Shown: piece after piece, positions 16,987 to 27,041 of the stretch | How positions within the stretch are numbered: the stretch's first letter is position 1 | Layout of the letters: every line of letters begins with the position of its first letter | Source of the DNA: Alteromonas marina | GTDB lineage: Bacteria; Pseudomonadota; Gammaproteobacteria; Enterobacterales; Alteromonadaceae | Direction: 5' to 3' | Assembly (NCBI RefSeq): GCF_000808575.1 | Contig: NZ_JWLW01000066.1 | Span: forward strand, 186,001-250,000 | DNA length: 64,000 nt | Notes under the pieces: generated by a model | Database searches by the model: none | What the model was told of the DNA's origin: nothing | What the model saw: only the letters and a program-made list of their open reading frames with translations | Made by a program: the position numbers and the translations under genes

Positions 16987-18210
16987 CTAAACAAAATCAA
17001 ATAGCGACAAGTTAGCGACTTTAGGAAACGTTGCTAACGCTGCACTCAATGCAGTCTCCTGCTTCGCAAATTCAGTAGATGCTTCTGCATAATCCACATC
17101 CTGAATTGATGAGCGCTGTGCCTTTGCCGCAATTTCCATATCAAGGTTACTTTCATAAGTACTCTCCGCGATGTTCAACCGACTACCTATAGACGCACGC
17201 TCTAGAGAAAGCTTTTCAAGCCCGTTATCTAAACCCACTAATGCATCGGCTATCGATTCCTGAAGCGCTGAATTATCAATAGTGGAATCCATTAAAATAG
17301 TTTGGATTTCGTGGATTGACTGAGCCATGCTTTTTTTCTCAGGGGCATCAAATGATAAATCGATGCTATCACCAGGCGCTGCTGTAGCATCGAACTCCAT
17401 ACCCTTAATAGTAAAAGGCTGCCCTGAAGTATAAGAAACAGAATCGACAACTGCGCCAGTCCCTTGATTGACAAGCTCCGCTTGACCGGTAGCAAGAAAG
17501 TTTATTCGATAATCGTTATTCGCCGCATTGACCGGGTCATAACTTTTGTCAAAAAAGGTATCAAATGTGCCCTGCTGCTTAACCGCGGCTGTATTTATCG
17601 TAGCGCCAGTAGTGCCATCAACTGAAAATTTAAATCGCGATAGCACGTTTTCGAAAACTTCATATCCGTTACTGGTTGATTGAATCTTCGAGCTATTAGA
17701 TAGCTGAACAAAGCTCACACCGGGGTCGCCTGCAAAGGTAATGGCATTCCCACTCGCTGCGGGATTATATTCAAATGCCTGATTGCCAGATTGAAAACCT
17801 GCATATAAATAATTGCCGTCTGCATCTTGGGTGTTCATCAGATCAAACACTTCGAGTTTGATTTGCTCTAATTCAGCGCCAATTGCGCGCTTATCTGGGT
17901 CAGACAATATGCCATTGCCAGATTGAACGATAAGAGTGCGGGCACGGTTAATAGAGTCGGTAATGTTCGTTAGCACAGCCTCTTGCTGCTCAAGTGAGCC
18001 TGTTACCAAATCGTTATTCCGCTGGAACTGATTAAGCTCATCAATTTCTTCGGTTAAACGAAGTACCTTCGCTGCGCCAACAGGGTCGTCACTGGGCGTA
18101 ATAATGCGTTTACCGGAAGCTAGCTGTTCTTGGGTTTTCGCCAAGTCGCCCTGATTTTGCATAATCGAGCGCATGTTTTGATCATAAATTTGATTCGTTG
18201 ATATACGCAT
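16987..18210 (-). CDS. flgL: Flagellar hook-filament junction protein FlgL (HAP3)
   Basis: FlgL and FlgK join hook to filament. Seen: N-terminal MRISTNQIYDQNM, then LASGKRIITPSDDPVGAAKVL, a strongly conserved family segment shared with flagellin D1, and the C-terminal TEFAKQETALSAALATF with ANLSLFDFV at the end. Length 407 aa is usual for this group. It follows flgK by 7 bases and is the last gene of the flg block; no clear terminator separates it from the plus-strand gene's end, which lies only 5 bases away. Confidence 0.95.
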   Translation of the reverse strand: MRISTNQIYDQNMRSIMQNQGDLAKTQEQLASGKRIITPSDDPVGAAKVLRLTEEIDELNQFQRNNDLVTGSLEQQEAVLTNITDSINRARTLIVQSGNGILSDPDKRAIGAELEQIKLEVFDLMNTQDADGNYLYAGFQSGNQAFEYNPAASGNAITFAGDPGVSFVQLSNSSKIQSTSNGYEVFENVLSRFKFSVDGTTGATINTAAVKQQGTFDTFFDKSYDPVNAANNDYRINFLATGQAELVNQGTGAVVDSVSYTSGQPFTIKGMEFDATAAPGDSIDLSFDAPEKKSMAQSIHEIQTILMDSTIDNSALQESIADALVGLDNGLEKLSLERASIGSRLNIAESTYESNLDMEIAAKAQRSSIQDVDYAEASTEFAKQETALSAALATFPKVANLSLFDFV

Positions 18211-18217
18211 AACTCAC

Positions 18218-20260
18218 CTACCTTGCTGACTGCAAAATGGTATTAAATAATTCTTGAGCCGTAGACAAAATTCGTGCTGCGGCAGCATAGCTTTGTTGGT
18301 ACTTAATCAAGTTTGCCGCTTCTTCGTCTAAGCTTACGCCTGAAACAGACTCAAACCAGTTTTGCGACTGTACTTTCATCGCTTCAGCGGAAGCCAATGA
18401 GACACTGGCCATTGATGCATCTTCACCAATGCGTCCTACCATAGACGCATAGGCATCTTGAAAGGTTCTAGGCCTATTCGTCGCTTCGCTACTCACCTGT
18501 ACTTTGTTTTCATTTTGAAGAGCAGCTAAATTAAGCGCATTGCTGTTGTCGTTAAAGCCATCTGTATTATAGCTAATTGAAAAGCTATCCCCTGCTTTTG
18601 GTACACCGTCTAAACTGAGATCAAAACCAGGGTCTGGGCTTATTCCTGCCTGAGTAATAAGATTATTTAAATTTGTTGTTCCTGTGACAGTTGCTAACAC
18701 TGTACCGCTTCCATCTAATACCTCGTAGGTATCTGCAGCGGTAAAGCTAATTTGAGCTGGCGCTGTATTTAAAAGGCCACCCGCTCCGTCAAAAGCAGAA
18801 GTGCCCACTTCCGTATTTGACACTGTTACATCTACAATATTGGCACTGCCTAAATTTGTGCTATCGGCCCCGGCTCTTACTGGGTTTGCAAAAGCCAAAT
18901 CTTCGGGGCGGTCGGAGGCTAAACTTATCTTTGAAGCCACGTCTTTGGTTGGCTGAATCAGAAACTCGTTGCCAATGGTATAGGGGTCGCTCCCCGCAAA
19001 GTCTATTTCAATACCACCAGGCAATTCATTAAAACCAGGCGATATAGCAAAGTTTGAAAAAATAATGTCATTACCTGAACCATCTTTTTTCGGTGTGCCA
19101 TCTGGATTCAAAAACGTAATTTCTATTTCGCTGGGCACACCTGCAGAAACTGCCGTCACTTCAATTTTATAATCGGCGTCAGTTAATTCAGCGCCTTTAC
19201 CCTCGGTAATCTGCGCATTAACAACATAGTCGCCATTGGTATCTTCGTAGGCTAAGCCTCTGAACGAAGGAATATCGAAAATGTTAGTGCCGATTTGACC
19301 GTCTAAATCCATACCCAATTTATTTTGAGTATTCATCGCATCGGCGAAAGCGACGGAGAGCTGACCTACATCACGCATTGTTGGCCCTAACACTTCATTG
19401 CGATACTCAAACAACCCACCCAATGCGCCGCCAAGATCACTTTCCAAAATTCGTAATGATGCGTTGTTTTTGGTTTGTGAGCCAAAGTCAGTTTCTAACT
19501 TAATTTCTTTCGTCGTTAAATCCGCACTAGAGCTTAACTCAAAAAGGTTGAATGCACCGTTTTCAAGAACGAGTGACTCACCTGACGTAAGATTAATGGT
19601 CACAGCACCATTTTGTGTAGTGCTCTCTTTAACCGTAATACCCATGATAGAAGCAAGCTCGTCGATAGCCTGGTCTCTTTCGTTGAGCAGAGCGCTTGGT
19701 TGATCGCTCGTATTGTTACCATTGGCAATAACAATATTGCGGTTCAAGTCGCCAATATTGCCAATCAAGGTGTTTGCTCGGTTCACCATCGACGTGAACT
19801 CTAGGTTGAGCTCTTCCTCTTTTTCTAGCATATAGTCAGATAACGTTCTCATTCGGTTATACAAAGACTCGGATTTACTCAATACTTGTTCACGTGACGC
19901 CAAATTGGTTGGGTCATCTGCTGCCGTTTGTAAAGCAGAGAAATACTCACTTAGTCCTTTTGAAATTGAGTTCGCTTCACTTGCCAACAGGTTATCAATA
20001 GCCGTTGTTTTGCTAGAAAAGGCTTCCAGTTCTCCTACCGCTGTTATGTCGCGACGCAGCTGATTTTGTGCAAAAACGTTGATAATACGCTCAGTATTGC
20101 CGATCTCCACACCAAAAACTTGGCTGTTTTGAAGCTCAGTGCGCTCGCGAACATAGCCTGGCGTGTTGACGTTGGCGATATTGTTACTCGTTGTTTGAAG
20201 TAACTTGCTGCTAGCGTTTACGCCGCTTGTGGCTAATGAATATAAATCAACAGAACTCAC
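18218..20260 (-). CDS. flgK: Flagellar hook-associated protein FlgK (HAP1)
   Basis: Seen: N-terminal rod/hook motif LYSLATSGVNASSKLLQTTS with NNIANVNTPGYVRER, the signature shared by axial proteins, and the C-terminal SGVSLDEEAANLIKYQQSYA. At 680 aa it is longer than the enteric protein (about 547), the excess lying in the variable middle region (Gly/Thr/Asp-rich, about 330-560). It lies 28 bases after flgJ and 7 before flgL and is exported by the flagellar type III apparatus. Confidence 0.96.
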   Translation of the reverse strand: MSSVDLYSLATSGVNASSKLLQTTSNNIANVNTPGYVRERTELQNSQVFGVEIGNTERIINVFAQNQLRRDITAVGELEAFSSKTTAIDNLLASEANSISKGLSEYFSALQTAADDPTNLASREQVLSKSESLYNRMRTLSDYMLEKEEELNLEFTSMVNRANTLIGNIGDLNRNIVIANGNNTSDQPSALLNERDQAIDELASIMGITVKESTTQNGAVTINLTSGESLVLENGAFNLFELSSSADLTTKEIKLETDFGSQTKNNASLRILESDLGGALGGLFEYRNEVLGPTMRDVGQLSVAFADAMNTQNKLGMDLDGQIGTNIFDIPSFRGLAYEDTNGDYVVNAQITEGKGAELTDADYKIEVTAVSAGVPSEIEITFLNPDGTPKKDGSGNDIIFSNFAISPGFNELPGGIEIDFAGSDPYTIGNEFLIQPTKDVASKISLASDRPEDLAFANPVRAGADSTNLGSANIVDVTVSNTEVGTSAFDGAGGLLNTAPAQISFTAADTYEVLDGSGTVLATVTGTTNLNNLITQAGISPDPGFDLSLDGVPKAGDSFSISYNTDGFNDNSNALNLAALQNENKVQVSSEATNRPRTFQDAYASMVGRIGEDASMASVSLASAEAMKVQSQNWFESVSGVSLDEEAANLIKYQQSYAAAARILSTAQELFNTILQSAR

Positions 20261-20288
20261 TGTATTCTCCTCACCTATGGCCCCTCGA

Positions 20289-21239
20289 CTACGGCATTAA
20301 CGCGCTAAGACGTTCGCTGTTATACACAGCCATTATCTTGCTCGCGTATTCAGGGTCAGTAGCGTAGCCCGCCTCTTGGAGCGCACTTGTATAACGCGCA
20401 GCATCTGAAGCATTTTCCACAGCATGACTGTATCGCTGCTGTGAAGTGATAAAACGGCCATAGTCATCCATTGCTTCTTCAACCGATCCGTAAGACCTAA
20501 AGGCAGCTTTTTGTTTCTGAGGCAGTCCATTATTGAATTCCAATGTATCCACCACCGCCTGTTCTCCTTGCCAGCCTTTATTAGCCTTTATGCCAAATAG
20601 ATTGTGAGAACTAGTGCCGTCGGATTTGTGAATGACAAATTTTCCCCACCCCGTCTCCACGGCTGCTTGGGAAATTATCGCTTTGGGATCCATGCCATAC
20701 TTTGCCGCTATTTTTTCGGCAATAGGCATAAGGCTCTCAACAAACTGTTCTGGACTTTCGAACATGGCGTCTTTTTGTGCCGACTGCGTTTTGATTGAGT
20801 TTGAAGAAAGCGCCATGTCTTGTGCTTGAGCGACCTTGTATTCACGGTTTCTATTTAATGATGAAATATCACCGTCACTTCTAATGACGCTTGCCGGCGT
20901 ATAACTGTTTTCGGTTTGGCCCAGCTGCTTCACAATCACATCAGCCAACCCCAAGCCACCGCCTGATGTTAAATCTGTAGCAAGCTGCTGGTCGTGCATG
21001 TCACGATAAAACTTCACTTGTTGTGAATTAAATGGGCTGTTTTCATCAGCAAGGGCGTCTTGCGCTTTACGCATTGATTTCAACATCATTTGCACAAATA
21101 TTGCCTCGAACTGCTGGGCAGCTTCTTGCAATACCGTTTCATCGCCTGACGCAATGGCTTCACGCATTTTGTTGATGCTGCCCAGATCATGGACGTTGCG
21201 CGCCATATCAAGCTGATTTTTTGTGCTTAATGCTTCCAT
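20289..21239 (-). CDS. flgJ: FlgJ, rod cap with peptidoglycan hydrolase domain
   Basis: Two domains: an N-terminal rod-binding part (about 15-105, with AAQQFEAIFVQMMLKSMR) and a C-terminal GH73-type glucosaminidase (about 160-316). The catalytic glutamate is E195 in AAVETGWGK; NLFGIK (213-218) follows as in the family. It opens the cell wall for the rod in the periplasm. The bifunctional form is typical of gammaproteobacteria. Located between flgI (60 bases upstream) and flgK. Confidence 0.95.
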   Translation of the reverse strand: MEALSTKNQLDMARNVHDLGSINKMREAIASGDETVLQEAAQQFEAIFVQMMLKSMRKAQDALADENSPFNSQQVKFYRDMHDQQLATDLTSGGGLGLADVIVKQLGQTENSYTPASVIRSDGDISSLNRNREYKVAQAQDMALSSNSIKTQSAQKDAMFESPEQFVESLMPIAEKIAAKYGMDPKAIISQAAVETGWGKFVIHKSDGTSSHNLFGIKANKGWQGEQAVVDTLEFNNGLPQKQKAAFRSYGSVEEAMDDYGRFITSQQRYSHAVENASDAARYTSALQEAGYATDPEYASKIMAVYNSERLSALMP

Positions 21240-21299
21240 CGTATTTGTTCCGCTGATACCTATTTTTCTCGCGAGCTATTATTGGTGTGATTAGTTCGT

Positions 21300-22418
21300 T
21301 TAGATAATCACGAGTTCACCGCGTAACGCGCCTGCCTGACGAAGTGCCTCTAATATTGCCATTAAGTCGCCCGGTGCCGCGCCCACTTCATTAACGGCAC
21401 GTACTAGCTGGTCAAGAGTGACGCCTGGCTCGAACTTGAACATTCTGCTATCAGCCAAGTCCACATCAACTATTGATTGTGTGGTGACTACGGTTTCACC
21501 CTCGCCAAATGCATTAGGTTGAGAAACCTGCTGGTTTTCAGAAATAGTCACGGTTAAGCCACCGTGAGTAATTGCCGCAGGAAGTAAACGTACGTCGCTG
21601 CCAATAACAATGGTGCCCGTTCGGCTGTTAATGACTACCCGCGCCGGCGCATCAGCAGGCGTGAATTCAAAGTTTTCAAGCGTAGCTAAAAAGCCCACAC
21701 GCTGACCCACATCGCGAGGAGCAGTCACACGTACAGAGGCAGCATCAATAGGTTTAGCAATGACGTAACCGTTTTCAGGTTGTGCGCCTAAACGCTCGTT
21801 GATGGTATCTGCTAGTGCTTTAGCTGTTGAAAAGTCTGGATAATGCAGGTTAAGTGTTAGCGTGTCGCCATTAGCGAAGCCACTTGGTACAGACTGCTCT
21901 ACCATTGCGCCATTTGGAATCCTGCCTACGGTAGGCGTATTAACAACAATACGCGACCCATCGCCGCCCTGTGCACCAAAACCACTAACAACCAAGCTGC
22001 CTTGCGCTACCGCGTAGACCTTACCGTCAACACCGCGAAGAAACGTTTGAAGCAAGGTTCCACCTTGAAGACTCGACGCCTCGCCAACCGACGATACTGT
22101 GATGTCAATCGTTTGACCCGGCTTGGCAAAAGCGGGAAGCTCTGCGTGAACAGCAACCGCCGCCACATTTTTGATTTTTGGTTTGGTATTAGCATCAAGG
22201 CTGATACCAAAATTGCTTAGCATGGTCCTAAAGCTTTGTTCAGTAAAAGGACTCTGCTCACCGGTTCCAGGTAAGCCGACTACTAATCCATAACCAACCA
22301 ATTGGTTACTTCGCACGCCCTGTATACTTGCTAAATCTTTGATGCGCTGCGCTACTGCTTGTGAAGATAAAAGCAGCGTTAATACGGCTAATACAACTGA
22401 AAATAAACGCATGTTCAC
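21300..22418 (-). CDS. flgI: Flagellar P-ring protein FlgI
   Basis: FlgI forms the periplasmic ring around the rod in the cell wall. The N-terminal signal peptide ([19 protein letters not shown], cleaved near AVAQ) is followed by the highly conserved [20 protein letters not shown] and [10 protein letters not shown]. The end, [14 protein letters not shown], is also typical. Length 372 aa is normal. Nine bases after flgH. Confidence 0.97.
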   Translation of the reverse strand: MNMRLFSVVLAVLTLLLSSQAVAQRIKDLASIQGVRSNQLVGYGLVVGLPGTGEQSPFTEQSFRTMLSNFGISLDANTKPKIKNVAAVAVHAELPAFAKPGQTIDITVSSVGEASSLQGGTLLQTFLRGVDGKVYAVAQGSLVVSGFGAQGGDGSRIVVNTPTVGRIPNGAMVEQSVPSGFANGDTLTLNLHYPDFSTAKALADTINERLGAQPENGYVIAKPIDAASVRVTAPRDVGQRVGFLATLENFEFTPADAPARVVINSRTGTIVIGSDVRLLPAAITHGGLTVTISENQQVSQPNAFGEGETVVTTQSIVDVDLADSRMFKFEPGVTLDQLVRAVNEVGAAPGDLMAILEALRQAGALRGELVII

Positions 22419-22427
22419 TCTCCTACC

Positions 22428-23120
22428 CTAAAGAGGCCACCAAGTTGAATCAAAGAATTTGGTCAACCAGCCTTTTTCCTGCGCTCGGGCAAATGTCCCC
22501 GTGCCTGAATACTGAATGCGAGCATTAGCCACTTTCGTAGAGACTATCTCATTCTCGGGGCTGATGTCGGCAGGGCGAATTATGCCTGTTAAGCGGATAT
22601 ATTCGTCCCCCTGATTGAGGGTTAACCACTTCTCGCCACGAATAACTAAGTTACTGTTTGGCAGCACATCCACTACCGTAACTGAAATAGCACCAATCAA
22701 ACTATTACTCTGATTAGCAGCAGCATCGCCCGTGAAGTCTCGCGAAGAGCTTATGCCAAGCTGCACTGATTGACCGCCAATATTGATCGCTTGGCCAGCT
22801 AATCCAGTTATGGGATTGAGGTTTACATTCGTATCTTTAGCAGTGCTTGTATCTGCTGATTTACTCGCTTGCGTATTTTCACTGAGCGTCACAGTAATAA
22901 TGTCGCCTACTCTTCTCGCGGTAACATCTGAATACAAACTGTTAGCCATGTGCGATCGGAATAACGAACCGTCTTCGACCACCGTCTCACGCGGGTAATC
23001 TGGCACTACCGGCGCAAACGAGGGGTCGTTTGCCTGAACGGGAGGCTCATTTGTACTGGCGCAACCGCCAAGTAAAAGCAGTGCAACAGATAAACCTAAA
23101 ATACGCATGATGCTACCCAT
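22428..23120 (-). CDS. flgH: Flagellar L-ring lipoprotein FlgH
   Basis: Outer-membrane ring lipoprotein. The lipobox is LLLLGGC, with the acylated Cys at residue 20 of the longest reading. The longest reading begins MGSIMRIL and its first codon overlaps the flgG stop; the inner ATG at 23106-23108 gives a normal signal peptide start (MRILGLSVALL) and is more likely. Conserved LFRSHMANSLYSDVTARRVG, TVTLSENTQASKSA and NLVIRGEKWLTLNQG are seen. Confidence 0.96.
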   Translation of the reverse strand: MGSIMRILGLSVALLLLGGCASTNEPPVQANDPSFAPVVPDYPRETVVEDGSLFRSHMANSLYSDVTARRVGDIITVTLSENTQASKSADTSTAKDTNVNLNPITGLAGQAINIGGQSVQLGISSSRDFTGDAAANQSNSLIGAISVTVVDVLPNSNLVIRGEKWLTLNQGDEYIRLTGIIRPADISPENEIVSTKVANARIQYSGTGTFARAQEKGWLTKFFDSTWWPL

Positions 23121-23908
23121 TATAGTTGCTGAATAACCTGACCAAGCATTTGGTCGACCGACGAGATGACTTTTGAGTTCATTTCATACAAACGCTGGCT
23201 TTCGATAAGGTTTACTAGTTCTTCGGTCACGTTCACGTTAGATGTCTCTAGCGTGCCTTGAGAGATATAACCCAAACCTTGTAAGCCAGGGATCCCCTGA
23301 ATAGGTGCACCGCTTGACGCCGTCTCGACATAAAGGTTCTGCCCAGTTGGTTGTAAGCCGGTTGGGTTAACAAAGTCGGATATATTAAGCTGACCGAGCA
23401 CCTGTGGTTCAGCTTGGCCCCGTATGCTCACGCTGATTTCACCATCTTGAGAAATAGTAATCTGCTGTGCATCTTCAGGAACTGCAATTTCAGGCTGAAG
23501 CAAGAAACCAGCACCAGAGGTAACGATTTGCCCTTGGTCATTTAATGAAAATTGACCATTTCGTGAATAGGCGATAGTGCCGTCAGGCTGCAAAATTTCA
23601 AAGTAGCCTCGGCCTTGAATTGACATATCCAACGCGTTTTCAGTGGTGAGCAAGTTGCCTTGCGTATGTGCTTTTTGCGTAGCGACCACTTTTGAACCTG
23701 AACCAAGCATTAGTCCAGAAGGCAACTCTGTATCAGCAGAGGAACGCCCACCTGGCTGATTGATATTCTGATATAGCAAATCTTCAAACACCGCGCGGTC
23801 TTTTTTAAAGCCCACTGTTGAAGCGTTCGCAAGGTTGTTAGACACAACTGCCACATCAGTCTGTGCGGCGTCTAGTCCGGTTTTACTAATCCACAATGCT
23901 GGATGCAT
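23120..23908 (-). CDS. flgG: Flagellar distal rod protein FlgG
   Basis: The 262-residue length and the N-terminus (ALWISKTGLDAAQTDVAVVS, then NNLANASTVGFKKDR) are characteristic, as is C-terminal NVNVTEELVNLIESQRLYE. FlgG forms the distal rod that crosses peptidoglycan and the L/P rings. It follows flgF by 46 bases in the sigma54-driven flgF operon. Confidence 0.97.
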   Translation of the reverse strand: MHPALWISKTGLDAAQTDVAVVSNNLANASTVGFKKDRAVFEDLLYQNINQPGGRSSADTELPSGLMLGSGSKVVATQKAHTQGNLLTTENALDMSIQGRGYFEILQPDGTIAYSRNGQFSLNDQGQIVTSGAGFLLQPEIAVPEDAQQITISQDGEISVSIRGQAEPQVLGQLNISDFVNPTGLQPTGQNLYVETASSGAPIQGIPGLQGLGYISQGTLETSNVNVTEELVNLIESQRLYEMNSKVISSVDQMLGQVIQQL

Positions 23909-23954
23909 GTTAACCTCCGACGTTGCTCATAGGGCAACGGTGATAAAAATTCTT

Positions 23955-24698
23955 TTACAGGATGCGCAGTAGCTGGTTACCGCGAGTATCAAGCTCTTCT
24001 GCTTGCTTCATCATTTTGACTTGTAACTCGTAATGACGTTGAAGGCTTATCATGTCCACCATCTCTTCAACGGCATTAACGTTTGAGCCTTCAAGCATGC
24101 CAGACATTACTTTGACGTTGGCATTGGCTGGCGCAATTGAGCCATCTTCCATTCTAAACAAGCCATCAGTGCCTCTTTCCATGTCGGCGTAATTTGGCGA
24201 AACTAACTTAAGGCGACCCACTTCTTCGATCACATTGGCCGGGGCGCCTAACTGCCTCATTGACAAGGTGCCATCAGAGGCAATATTTAGGTTATCAAGA
24301 GGCACAGGTAAAAAAATCGGCCCGTTGTCCCCTAGCACGACACGGTCGTGAATGTCTGTCAAAATTCCGTCGTCGCCTAATTTGAAGTTACCATCACGGG
24401 AATAAGCTTCTTGACCATTTTGGTCTTGTACTGCGAACCAACCATCCCCTTGAATGGCCACATCTAAATCGCGGTCCGTTTTTATCATAGGCCCCGACTC
24501 ATAATTGTTAGACGGGCTTTCAGTCATAGAAAACACGCGGGTTGGCAAGCCTTCGCCGTAGGCCGGCATTGATCTAGCTTGCTCTAGCTGAGCTCTAAAA
24601 CCCGTCGTTTGTGCGTTAGCTAAATTATTGGCTCTAATTCCCGTTCCTAATAGGTCTTGGGAGGCGCCACTCGCTGAAATATAGAGAAGTTTGTCCAT
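23955..24698 (-). CDS. flgF: Flagellar proximal rod protein FlgF
   Basis: Rod protein of 247 aa, with the axial N-terminus (LLYISASGASQDLLGTGIRA then NNLANAQTTGFRA) and the C-terminal NVNAVEEMVDMISLQRHYE. It is the first gene of a separate operon: a sigma54-type promoter lies 41 bases before its start codon and a hairpin after flgE separates it from the previous unit. Confidence 0.96.
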   Translation of the reverse strand: MDKLLYISASGASQDLLGTGIRANNLANAQTTGFRAQLEQARSMPAYGEGLPTRVFSMTESPSNNYESGPMIKTDRDLDVAIQGDGWFAVQDQNGQEAYSRDGNFKLGDDGILTDIHDRVVLGDNGPIFLPVPLDNLNIASDGTLSMRQLGAPANVIEEVGRLKLVSPNYADMERGTDGLFRMEDGSIAPANANVKVMSGMLEGSNVNAVEEMVDMISLQRHYELQVKMMKQAEELDTRGNQLLRIL

Positions 24699-24738
24699 GA
24701 CTGACTTTTGACTCTGATTAAACCTTAAACAAGATTTT

Positions 24739-24753
24739 GCAAAGGCAATGCCA
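24739..24753 (-). promoter_or_regulatory. Sigma54 (RpoN) promoter of the flgF operon
   Basis: Read on the minus strand: TGGCATTGCCTTTGC, matching TGGCAC-N5-TTGC with GG and GC exactly 10 bases apart. It drives flgFGHIJ and probably flgKL, as expected of class-III polar flagellar genes under FlrC-type activators. Confidence 0.8.
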
Positions 24754-24821
24754 ATCTGTGACTTTTTAACTCAGGTAGAAAATATAAAGCGTATTAAGTT
24801 GATATTTAGAGGAAAATAACA

Positions 24822-24841
24822 GAGCCGCTATTCTGCGGCTC
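24822..24841 (-). terminator. Probable terminator after flgE
   Basis: A perfect 7-bp stem GAGCCGC/GCGGCTC with a six-base loop, followed on the minus strand by TGTTATTTT. It sits 83 bases past the flgE stop and before the flgF promoter, so it separates the flgBCDE and flgF units. Confidence 0.6.
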
Positions 24842-24923
24842 ATGTAAATATAGGCAATAATGGAGGGCTTGGACGTCAAGGTATTGCCGCTTTTTTGTGT
24901 TATTTAACAAGTCTAAACGCTAA

Positions 24924-26309
24924 CTATCGAATGTTCAGAATAGTCTGGTTCAGTGAATTATTTACTTCAAGCGCTCGCGAGTTAGCCTGGAAGTTACGCT
25001 GAGCAATGATCATGTCGATTAGCTCGGTGGTCAGGTTAACGTTGGCTTGTTCAAGGGCTGATGAATTAATCTCACCGAAGGTACCGGTTGTTGCTTCACC
25101 CGCTAGAGCCTCACCTGAAAGAATACTTTCTTTCCACTGTGTGCTGCTCTCTTGTGTTAGGCCTTGTTCGTTAGAAAAACGCACCAGTGCAACACGAACA
25201 ATAGGCTCAGAGGTTCCGTTGGAGAAAGTAGCGCGAACTAGGCCATCAGGGCCGATATCGATACCTGTTAATCGGCCTACTGGCAGACCATCTTGCTCTA
25301 ATGACGTGACTTCAAACGCTGAAGCGAACTGAGTCGGCTCATTAGGCGTAGCGTTATTCACATCAAGGTTAAAATCTATACTTATCTGTTGCGTCGGATC
25401 TGAACCATTTGCAAGAATGCCTGCGCCTAGTGCTTCAGTTTGCATTTTAAAATCTAGCGTAGGTAAGCCATCGGGTGTTTCCATAGCCGAGAAATCACCA
25501 CCTTGAGAGAAAATAAGCTTAGACGCGGTTACGGCATTACCTGTATTTCCGCCAACTGAGTTAACCGCTGTAGCTGGGTCAGTGTCAGCACCCGTTGAAT
25601 CTGTCATATCAACGAGGGTATCGTCAACTGCTGTAGCCACGTACCATTCGTTATCAACACCAGGTGAACCGTCTTTTATGAAGTAATAGGTCATAACGTG
25701 GCTATCACCCAGTGAATCATACACAGTAACTGACGTGGCCGCGTTATAAGTCAACGGATCTTCAGGGTTGAAGTCTTGCGGATCTAAACCAACGTCGCCA
25801 GCAGGAAGGTTCATACGAATATCAACCTCTGAGGTTTGTTGCGGTGAACCCGAAGAGTCAGGAATACGAACAGGCTCAGTAGTACTTAGCGCAACAGAAG
25901 CACTGGTTCCATCAGCATTTACCGGGAAGCCTAGAAGGTTGTCACCATTACTGTTTACCACGAAGTTGTCACTATCGAGCTTGAATTGACCTGCACGAGT
26001 AAACGAGAAGTCACGTGAAGTAATTTCAGGTACTGTCGCAAAGAAACCGTTACCCGTAATCGCGAGGTCTAACGAGGTATTGGTAAACTGAAGGCTACCT
26101 TGAGAAAATTGCTGTGCGACTTCTTGGGTGAGTACACCGTCACCCACTTTCGTTTTACCACCAGCTAACAATGATGCCGCATAAACATCACCAAATTCAG
26201 CACGGGATTCTTTAAAGCCAACTGTATTTACGTTTGCGATGTTGTTGGCGGTTACATCCAAATCTTTTTGTGCGGCCGATACGCCACTCAGTGCAATATT
26301 AAAAGACAT
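24924..26309 (-). CDS. flgE: Flagellar hook protein FlgE
   Basis: Main hook subunit, 461 aa. N-terminal MSFNIALSGVSAAQKDLDVT with NNIANVNTVGFKESRAEFGD and C-terminal NVNLTTELIDMIIAQRNFQA match the family. The region around 120-330 is variable and Asp/Thr-rich. It follows flgD by 14 bases. The 225-base gap to flgF holds a terminator and a promoter. Confidence 0.97.
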   Translation of the reverse strand: MSFNIALSGVSAAQKDLDVTANNIANVNTVGFKESRAEFGDVYAASLLAGGKTKVGDGVLTQEVAQQFSQGSLQFTNTSLDLAITGNGFFATVPEITSRDFSFTRAGQFKLDSDNFVVNSNGDNLLGFPVNADGTSASVALSTTEPVRIPDSSGSPQQTSEVDIRMNLPAGDVGLDPQDFNPEDPLTYNAATSVTVYDSLGDSHVMTYYFIKDGSPGVDNEWYVATAVDDTLVDMTDSTGADTDPATAVNSVGGNTGNAVTASKLIFSQGGDFSAMETPDGLPTLDFKMQTEALGAGILANGSDPTQQISIDFNLDVNNATPNEPTQFASAFEVTSLEQDGLPVGRLTGIDIGPDGLVRATFSNGTSEPIVRVALVRFSNEQGLTQESSTQWKESILSGEALAGEATTGTFGEINSSALEQANVNLTTELIDMIIAQRNFQANSRALEVNNSLNQTILNIR

Positions 26310-26323
26310 TATTGATTCTCCTA

Positions 26324-27010
26324 CTAACTGCCGATTTGAATGACGTCATCAAGATTGATACTGACATCACCATCCAAATTCAAAATTACGCCCTGACCGC
26401 TGCCGGCCAAGCTTACACTTCCAACATGACGATTAACGGCAGTATTAAGCTGCACACCTTCACCGTTTAGTTCGCCAGTGGCACTGATAACATATTCACC
26501 CGGCGCCATCTGGTTGCCATGTTTATCTTTGCCGTCCCATTCAAACTCTATGTTGCCTGCACTCTGTGTACCTGCATCAATGGTTTTAATCACTTCACCA
26601 AACTGGTTCTCAATGCTAATTGTCATGTTTTGAACCGTTTTCTCATTTACGATGACGCCTGAGATTCCATCACCTTCGTTTGCCATGTAACCAACGTTGC
26701 CTTGAACTAGCACGTTTTGCCCTATGAGACTCGACGCCTGCAGTGCCTGATTTGATGTCATTGAAGCGGCAAAAGATTCGAACTTCTCGTTAAGCTGAGA
26801 AATGCCGTCCGCCATCGTAAATGATGTCATCTGCGCCACCATCTGATCATTATCAACCGGTGCAGTGGGATCCTGATTAGCTAGCTGTTCAGTTAACATC
26901 GAAAAGAAATCTTCCTGGGTTAACTGCTGCTCTGTACCATCAGCAATTTTGACGGTTTCTTCCTGCCAATACAGATCAGTATTTAAGCCGGTGTTATTTA
27001 TGGTGTTCAC
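26324..27010 (-). CDS. flgD: Flagellar hook capping protein FlgD
   Basis: FlgD caps the growing hook and is not retained in the finished structure. The N-terminal segment DFFSMLTEQLANQDPTAPVD (33-52) with MVAQMTSF is the family hallmark. The middle and end contain FlgD Ig-like and tudor-like parts (IEFEWDGKDKHGNQMAPGEY). Length 228 aa is usual. In the operon flgB-C-D-E. Confidence 0.95.
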   Translation of the reverse strand: MNTINNTGLNTDLYWQEETVKIADGTEQQLTQEDFFSMLTEQLANQDPTAPVDNDQMVAQMTSFTMADGISQLNEKFESFAASMTSNQALQASSLIGQNVLVQGNVGYMANEGDGISGVIVNEKTVQNMTISIENQFGEVIKTIDAGTQSAGNIEFEWDGKDKHGNQMAPGEYVISATGELNGEGVQLNTAVNRHVGSVSLAGSGQGVILNLDGDVSINLDDVIQIGS

Positions 27011-27041
27011 TGATAAATCCTCACATTATTCAAGCGGCAAA

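Noticed and set aside
24699..24923. Missing gene or frameshift between flgF and flgE
   Set aside because: The 225 bases hold a sigma54 promoter and a terminator hairpin, and both flanking genes are full length.
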